Source: Oenanthe sinensis (taxonomy: Eukaryota > Streptophyta > Magnoliopsida > Apiales > Apiaceae). Taken from it: a stretch of DNA of 64,000 bases. Positions 57,627 to 64,000 of the stretch are shown here, one piece after another. Numbering within the stretch: the first letter of the stretch is position 1; every line of letters starts with the position of its first letter. The translations under genes and the position numbers were made by a program. The notes beneath the pieces were generated by a model, which worked only from the letters and a program-made list of their open reading frames with translations, searched no databases and was not told where the DNA came from. The DNA is taken from positions 3,720,001 through 3,784,000 of the forward strand of contig JAPMAC010000221.1 in assembly GCA_028671895.1 (NCBI GenBank), in the 5' to 3' direction.

Positions 57627-59953
57627 TGAAGTCATTCACTTCTAATCTATTGGACATTCATGACATGGCAGAGGCAGACAAGTTTTTGAACTTTTGTTAA
57701 GGTTTGAAGCCATGGCCACAGGCTGAGCTAAGGAGACAGAATGTCAAGGACTTGACAACAGCTATTGTAGAAGCCGATAGCTTGGTGGATTTTAATTTTA
57801 CACCTGGTTCTAGTGACAAGGGGAAGATAACCCACGGTGCTAAGGAGAGATTGTAAAAGTTTAAATCCAAAGGCAAGAAGAAAGTCCAAGACGGGGATCA
57901 AGGCAAAGCCAAAGTTGGTGGTGGACATGCAAAGAAGCCGTTGAGATGCTATATTTGTGAAGGTCCTCACATGATGAAAGATTGTCCAAAGAAGGAGAAG
58001 TTGAATGCTATGACCATGGATGAGGGAAGAAATGAGCCTACAAGGGTTAATCCACTCAGAATAGTGAATGCACTGCAGACAAAGGAAGCTGTGAAGTCAT
58101 CTAGTTTGTTGTATGTGCAGGTTGTCATCAATGGGCATGAGGTGATGGAAATGGTAGACATTGATGCCACTAATAATTTTGTGGCTGATAGGTGTGTGGA
58201 TAATCTTGGCTTGGCTTTAGGAGCAATCACTAGCCGCGTTAAAGCTGTGAATTCTGAGGCACAAGTGATCATAGGATCATCATTGGTGGATTTCACAGTT
58301 GGTTCATGGACTAGAAATGTAACACTCTTGGCTATCCCACTTGATGATTTTGACGTTATATTTGGGATGGATTTTCTATTTAAATCCAAGGCTACAATGA
58401 TGACACATCTTGGCGAGATAATGGTTAGGGATGATGATAATCCTTGCTTTGTGAAGGGTGTTCTTGATTGTGACTCAGGGAAGCAAAATGTGGGACTGTT
58501 GTCAACTATGCAGGTTGAAGCAGGGCTCAAGCGTGGTGAATTGAATTTTCTAGCTACTTTAGTGGAGGTGAAGGATGATCAGATGGTGATGCCTGATGTT
58601 GTTGCTTCTACACTCAAGGAGTTCGAAGATGTCATTCCCTAAGAGTTGCCAAAGACATTTTCACCAAGTAGAGTTGTGGATCACAAAATTGAGCTGGAGA
58701 CGGGCGCACGGGCGCCGTCTCAAGCTCCTTACCGTATGGGACCTATGGAGTTAGCTGAGTTGATGAAGCAGCTGAATGAGATTTTGGAGAGTAGGTATAT
58801 TCAACCATCTAATGCTCCCTATGGTGCCCCAATCTTATTTCAGAAGAAGGCAGATGGGTCATTGCGAATGTGTGTGGACTATCATGCCATGAATAAGGTA
58901 ACTATAAAAAACAAGTACCATGTTCCAAATGTTGTTGAACTATTTGATCTGAGCCTAAGTATTTTACGAAGTTGGATCTGAGCCTAAGACCGCATGTGTG
59001 ACAAGGTATAGGTCTTACGAATTCCTAGTTATGCCTTTTAGTTCTGTTACATTCAGCAATCTTATGAATGATGTGTTATATGAGTACTTAGACTGCTTTG
59101 TCATTGTGTACTTGGATGATATTATGATCTACAGTGATAATCTTGAAGCTCACTTAGACCACTTAAGGTGCATTTTTACTAAACTGCGAGAACATAGCCT
59201 CTATGTGAAGAAGAAGAAATGTGAGTTCTGCTGGGAGGAGATTCATTTCCTTGGGCATGTGATTAGCCAAGGGATGGTGAAAATGGACAAGAAGAAAGTT
59301 GAGGCCATCATTGATTGGCCTGCTCCAAAGAAAGTTACTGAGTTGAGATCTTTTCTTGGCCTTGTGAACTACTACCGCAAGTTCATTCAGGGATACTCAA
59401 AGCGGGTGAGTGTTTTGATAGATTTGCTAAAGAAGGATCATATATGGGATCAGAATGATGAGTGCCAATAGGCATTTGAAAAGCTGAAAGTTGCAGTTGC
59501 TTCAGAGCCCGTGCTCAAACTTCCAGATTTTGGAATACCATTTACGGTGCATACTAATGCTTCTAATTGTGTTGTGGGTAGAGTATTGGTTCAGTTGGGA
59601 CATACGGTGGCATATGAAAGCCGAAAGTTGAAGGATGCTGAACAGATGTACAATACTCATGAAAAGGAGACGACGGTTGTGGTGCATTATTTGGATATAT
59701 GGCGGAATTACTTGTTGGGAGAGAAGTTGTGGTTTGCACTGATAATGTGGCAAACACTTATTTCAAGACTCAAAAGAAGCTAACCCCAAAGCTGGCACGT
59801 TATCAGGAATTTCTGGCAGAATTTGACTTTGGGTGGGTGCACAAACCGGGGGCACAAAACCAAGTGGCAGATGCATTGAGAAGAAAGGTGCAAGAATCTT
59901 TGATATCTATGTCAGTGGTGGACACTGAGTTCCTAGAAGATATCAAGAAATAG
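57622..59953 (+). pseudogene. Gypsy-1 gag (C-terminal part), protease, RT and RNase H
   Basis: Gag resumes after TTATG; a CX2CX3HX4C knuckle (CYICEGPHMMKDC, 57947-57985). The aspartic protease region in 57941-58642 has the active-site DTG changed to DID at 58157-58165. RT: N-part 58646-58981 (YGAPILFQKKADGSLRMCVD). The first catalytic Asp codon (58975-58977, in KLDL) is frameshifted, and roughly a dozen residues after it are missing. The YLDD box is intact at 59109-59120, then FLGHVISQG. Stop TAG at 59469-59471. RNase H: the first catalytic Asp is Asn in HTNASN (59556-59558), with a frameshift near 59735. The order protease-RT-RNase H and the motif style are Ty3/Gypsy; integrase and 3' LTR are missing, so the clade is open. 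Confidence 0.9.
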
Positions 59954-60299
59954 TCATACTTATAAATAAGGCGTACCAAAATCAACTGCACTCATTTCCT
60001 ACTCATATTTCCTACCTGAAGTAGGGAAGAGGAGAAGAATCTATGGAAGGCGCGTGCGTTTCCTACATGCTTCCTCACTGTGCGTCTCATACGCGGCATT
60101 CTTCTGACCTGTTATGTTGTGATATATATAAAGAAAGCAATATAGCTCAGCAAGAACATTTATAACTGTAAATATATTCTTTTTAAATATCGTTTAAAAC
60201 TGCAATACTATGCACGCTTTACGTACTCTACGAGTTTGCAAAATAAAATTTTTGTCAAAATAGTTTGAATAAGTACGAAGACCTCAACATATCAACCAC

Positions 60300-60580
60300 T
60301 GACAACACCCTCGGTAAATCAGCTCATAGGCTTTCATTACGATGTTGCAGCACAATTCCAATTGGAAGATGGGACTGTATCTGGAGCCTTTCACACACTG
60401 CTATCGTACATACACGATGATCAGTCGCAACCTACGACAATTCTTGTTGCTTCTCTACATGTAGAAGGGGGAGCCGGCGGAAATACCTTCGACCTTGATA
60501 ATCATCCTAGACTGCATATGGGCCAAAGTGCTGGACCGTGTGTCACTTGGCCTCTTACGTTGTATCTCCTAGTCCATTAA
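60300..60580 (+). other. Unidentified open frame within the 60-kb region
   Basis: Open frame of about 90 codons with balanced composition, unlike its AT-rich surroundings. It reads through FQLEDGTVSGAFHTLLSYIH, SLHVEGGAGGNTFDLD and GQSAGPCVTWPLTLY, then stops. The annotated Met would be at 60362, but the frame is open further upstream. I do not recognise it. It may be an old host or element fragment, or chance. An upstream TATA-like GATATATATAAAG lies at about 60119-60131. Confidence 0.25.
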
Positions 60581-60617
60581 CACTCTATAAACCTGGAACA
60601 GGACTTTAATCCTAGTT

Positions 60618-60715
60618 CCCCAAGTATACCATACTTGTAAATAGATTCGTCTATCTAACTTGGAACTAGAATTTATTATTAGCTCCCCAAGTATATCATA
60701 CTTGTTAATAGATTC
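60618..60715. repeat. Direct repeat pair CCCCAAGTATAYCATACTTG
   Basis: Two copies about 65 bases apart (near 60628 and 60690), each followed by TAATAGATTC-like sequence. AAGTATA-CCATACTT is nearly self-complementary. Confidence 0.6.
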
Positions 60716-60999
60716 ACTTAACTCTAAATAGGTATTGCTAAAATAATCGGGGCAATTATCTCACCTCAAAGGTGTGTTAACCTCCGTCAACTGATGTCCA
60801 TTATCAAGGAATGAAAACCATTTAAAACCATGACCCGGGAGTTAATCAGAAAACTTTTTTTGATTTGATAAGTTGAAAACCCCACTATAGTAGGCCAGTG
60901 ATGTCAAAACCCAACCGCTTTTGAGAAAGTAAGTCACCTTTTACTCCCTTGACTGAGTTCCCTATTTTTGATAAGTCCGAGAATATTTTATTCTTATTA

Positions 61000-62760
61000 A
61001 AATAATAAAATAAAATATAAATAGATATTAGGGAACCCTCACTATATTTAAATAAATTTTCTGAAGGTCAGAAAATATTTTAAATAATTATTAAAGACCT
61101 TCAATAATTTTAAAATCAATTTAGAATATTTAATAAATATTTAAATAATATTTATTAATTAATAATTAATTAATAAATCCCTTTTTAAATGAATATTCAG
61201 AATAATATTCATTCCTTAAATAAATATTCAAATAATATTTATTAACTCTATTTAATTCTTTTATCAAAAATATATTTATTGGAATATTTTATAATCGTTA
61301 TTTTAAAATAATCCGTCTCCGGCATCTCCCGAATTACAACAGTATTTAAAATAACCTTCCGACTCCCAGTCTACGTTCGAAAATATGAAAACCGCTCTAT
61401 TCTTAGAGCCTCTGTATAACACAGGTATATATCTATAATATCTTATAGCATATAAACCAAATCATTTGCGAAAGATTAACAACAGTTAAATCAATTCAAA
61501 TTTTTAAATAAACAGTTATATCACAACATTAATAGTAGAACGTAAGGTATAAGTTTTGAAAACTTGCCTGGTGTCCTTGGGGTGATAAGGTTCTGTGAGG
61601 ATGTGGGGTGATCTATAAAATAAATAGAACGTACGATTAGTTACTTACGTAACTCAACTATAGCTTTAAAATGCACACATGAACCAAACTTCTGAAACGA
61701 TTAGATGTTTCATTCTAGACTCGTTTAATCCTAAGGACACATGTTAATAATTTAAGTCAAACACTTGGTCCATGACCCATTCTCAATTTCCACTTTATTT
61801 AGTCATTTCAAAAACCACTTTCCAAGTAACCACTTAAGGAGTCTCACTTGTACCTCCTTAGTTTAAACATTTTTATAAAATCGAAACTTTAACATCTGTT
61901 CATGAAATATTTCAGAGACTTTAACCACTGTCTAAATTATTTATCCTCCAATTTTCATGATTTTTGACAACTGTTAAAGGGTCCGTTTATATTTACAAAT
62001 GGAGCAATTCGCAGCAGTTTGGACATTTTAGTCACCTATACTAAAATTAACTTTTCTCATAAAACGTAAATGAGAATAGCATGATTCAAGCGTTAAAACA
62101 AACTATGAGACAAGAAATATACATTCATCGTCAGTGTTGCCAAGGTCCAGTGACTTTTCATTTCAGGGTTATAGTCCAAAATAAGTCTAAAAATAAACAG
62201 ACATTACGACGGCTATAAACGTAACGTTTTCCGGATTCAATCAATTGAAATCCATTCACAACCAAGATCAATCATCAACATACTACTATGTTCATATAAT
62301 TTAACTACTAATTTCATAACTCTTGACCAACACTACTTCACAAAATCATCCAGCAACACAAGCATCATTCTAGCTAAACAACATCTTAGTCATGCTTTTT
62401 ACATTCATAAACATACTAACTTTTGCTTCATGCTACTCAAGATATACACAAGGGTGGGAGGATGTTTATACCTTCTTGGATCTTTAACAACACTTAGCTA
62501 GTCTAATATCCTTGGGGTGCTTGATTTTGCCTTAGAAGCTTTGAACTCAAGAGAAAACACCAAGAACACATTTAGTATTACTATTCATTACTATTCATCC
62601 TCATCTTTGATTATGAATTTAACTATGAAATACTTGGAGGATTAGCTTGAGATTTTGAACATACCTTAGTTAATAATTATAGGATCTATGGTAAAAATAT
62701 GGGGATTTATGGAAGGGTGGAGCTTAGCTTTTGAATTTCAATTCCTTGCTTCTTTGAAAT
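61000..62760. other. No gene seen
   Basis: AT-rich, repeat-like. AATATTTATTAATTAATAATT-type simple sequence at 61.1-61.3 kb, then low-complexity sequence to 62.7 kb. Interpreted as LTR body of Gypsy-2. No tRNA or coding motif found. Confidence 0.35.
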
Positions 62761-63451
62761 TGCCGAATGGAAATGCTAAGGGATAAAGAGAGAGTTTTGC
62801 ATTTTACTTGCACTTGCTTTATGAAAAAGGTGTGTAATGAAAAGGTCAAGTATACTTGGTTGTATTTGTCAAACAATTATTGTGAATCAAAGAGGTATGG
62901 TTGCTTGTACTTGCTCCACCATTTAGGGAATTATGTTCCTAAGTACTTGTTACTTTTTTGGTTAGTTCCACCAACTTAGTCATAGTTCTAGTTGCATGGC
63001 TTTGGTAATTCTATTTGATTTCCACCAATCTAGTTGCATGGATTTGGTGCACTTTACTTGCCATCTCATAAATAACACTTAATCCTCTTTGACCAAGCAT
63101 GATTAGCATTAAAAGCGTTTCGCATTACTAACTTTGTAATATGAATTTTTTTACTATTCACAATACTTAAATTCATCTAGGATCATAATTCCTCTGATTT
63201 ATAATCCTCTTGATTATTTCAAAATCCTCGTATTCCTCGATATCTCATAAATTATGAAAAAATTAGTAAAAGTGAAAATCCTCAGATACTGACAGTTTTT
63301 ACATACACTCATTTGTTTCGTACTATCTTAATATAATCTCAGATTTAAATCTCCCATAATTTATATGGTGTGGGCTAAAAGGTTTTCCATAAATACGTAG
63401 GATTAATATTCATTAAGTTTTCAAAAGTTACAAAAATTTGGGTTATTACAG

Positions 63452-64000
63452 ATTCCTCAAGGATTTACCCCAAATGAGCCTTCATAGTACACTAACACTG
63501 ACAAAGAAAGAGTAGCATGGGATAATCATCTTCAATGTATCCTAATGGATTCACTGGACACTACAATGTTGAATCAAGTGATAAATTACACTAATGCCAA
63601 ACAAATGTGGGATACGATTGATATGCTAATGGATGGTACTGCAGAAGTGAAAGAGAAGAGGCTGGATATTCTTACATCCCAGTACGAAGCTTTCAAGTCA
63701 TTGCCTGAAGAAAGTATCACTCAAGACTTTGAGAGATACAATAAATTATTGAATGACTTGTCACTGCATGGGAAGGCCTACTTACGTAGGGAGATCAACA
63801 GAAAATTTATGTTGACACTGCCAGAGCATCTTGAACACAAAATCTCTACTATCAGAGAAAGAATTGACATAAATGACATGTCTATCGAAATTCTATATGG
63901 AAAGCTCAAGACTCATGAAATGGATCAAGAGCAAAGACAGATCATTTATGGTTCAGGAACAGTGGACAGTAAGAATACAACTCTGTTAAAAACTACATCA
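63452..64000 (+). pseudogene. Copia-4 gag (UBN2 type), running off the window
   Basis: Continuous frame from 63452, with one stop (TAG at about 63485-63487), then open to the last base. Motifs: WDNHLQCILMDSLDTTMLNQ, AKQMWDTIDMLMDG, SQYEAFKSLPEESITQDFER, LTLPEHLEHKISTIRERIDI and YGKLKTHEMDQEQ, the typical helical Copia Gag. The N-terminal part is missing because the Gypsy-2 LTR edge is at 63450. It carries fewer stops than other gags here, so the parent element to the right may be better preserved. Most similar in style to the Gag traces of Copia-2. Confidence 0.85.

Larger units (their letters stand above)
59954..63450 (-). mobile_element. Gypsy-2 LTR region (boundary at 63450; left end unclear)
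   Basis: At 63450 the minus strand starts TGTAATAACCCAAATTTTTG, typical of long LTRs of plant Gypsy (chromovirus-type) elements. The right side is Copia gag, so this is an insertion edge. Leftward the sequence is long and non-coding: an AT-rich part at 60.97-61.33 kb, a part at about 61.55-61.67 kb, and a duplicated phrase around 60.62-60.71 kb. I find no primer site, polypurine tract or gag, so it may be a solo or truncated LTR. Where it meets Gypsy-1 (near 59954-60300) cannot be fixed by eye. Confidence 0.5.

Noticed and set aside
59954..63450. Endogenous pararetrovirus as the source of the TATA-bearing, gene-poor stretch
   Set aside because: No movement-protein, coat or caulimovirid RT motif seen, and the right edge has the TG terminus of an LTR.

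Overview
This window looks like nuclear DNA of a flowering plant, probably a eudicot. It is AT-rich, has no operon structure, and consists almost entirely of LTR retrotransposons, mostly decayed and nested in one another. I could not identify the species from sequence alone. I found no tRNA or rRNA gene and no intact host gene. The only host-gene trace I recognise is a decayed M28-peptidase gene of the plant AMP1 / glutamate carboxypeptidase II type near 20.8-22.5 kb, with some unidentified exon-like sequence beside it.

Layout. 1-541 is the end of a Copia LTR (family Copia-1, + strand) that cuts into the integrase of a minus-strand Copia-1 element (542-5689). That element sits next to the leader of another Copia-1 copy (5690-6560). 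A solo-type Copia-1 LTR (6643-8181) lies in an AT-rich diverged tandem repeat reaching to about 9.4 kb. 9377-16853 is a decayed minus-strand Copia-2 element (5' LTR plus internal region) abutting the leader of a further Copia-1 remnant (16854-19099). 19.1-26.9 kb is the least repeat-like stretch: the AMP1-like pseudogene, unknown exon-like pieces, and a probable non-autonomous LTR fragment.

26910-57621 is a nested set. A minus-strand Sirevirus-like Copia element (Copia-3a, 3' LTR at 26910) is split at 29.7-36.7 kb by a + strand Copia-2 copy (Copia-2b), which mirrors the 9.4-16.9 kb copy as a roughly 7-kb inverted repeat. Copia-3a is cut again at 42714 by a + strand Ty3/Gypsy element (Gypsy-1). 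Gypsy-1 is in turn split inside gag by a second, structurally complete Copia-3 element (Copia-3b, 44659-57621, two LTRs, target duplication TTATG). Gypsy-1 resumes at 57622 and ends in RNase H near 59953. A Gypsy-type LTR region (about 60-63.45 kb, minus strand) follows, and the window closes inside the gag of another Copia element (63452-64000, + strand).

The insertion order can be read directly: Copia-3a, then Gypsy-1, then Copia-3b; and Copia-3a before Copia-2b. Nearly every reading frame carries stops, and most that I could interpret are C-to-T or G-to-A changes, as expected of methylated, silenced repeats. The points most worth a second look are these: hairpin repeats with paired arm changes in the Copia-2b LTR; a 37-bp hairpin array in the Copia-1a leader; a short TATCCATYGATGG-type motif scattered through LTR, spacer and coding parts of Copia-3; a very long extra 3' reading frame in Copia-3; and an intron-like block between gag and protease in both Copia-2 copies. 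Alignments were done by eye, so percentages and outer boundaries are approximate.
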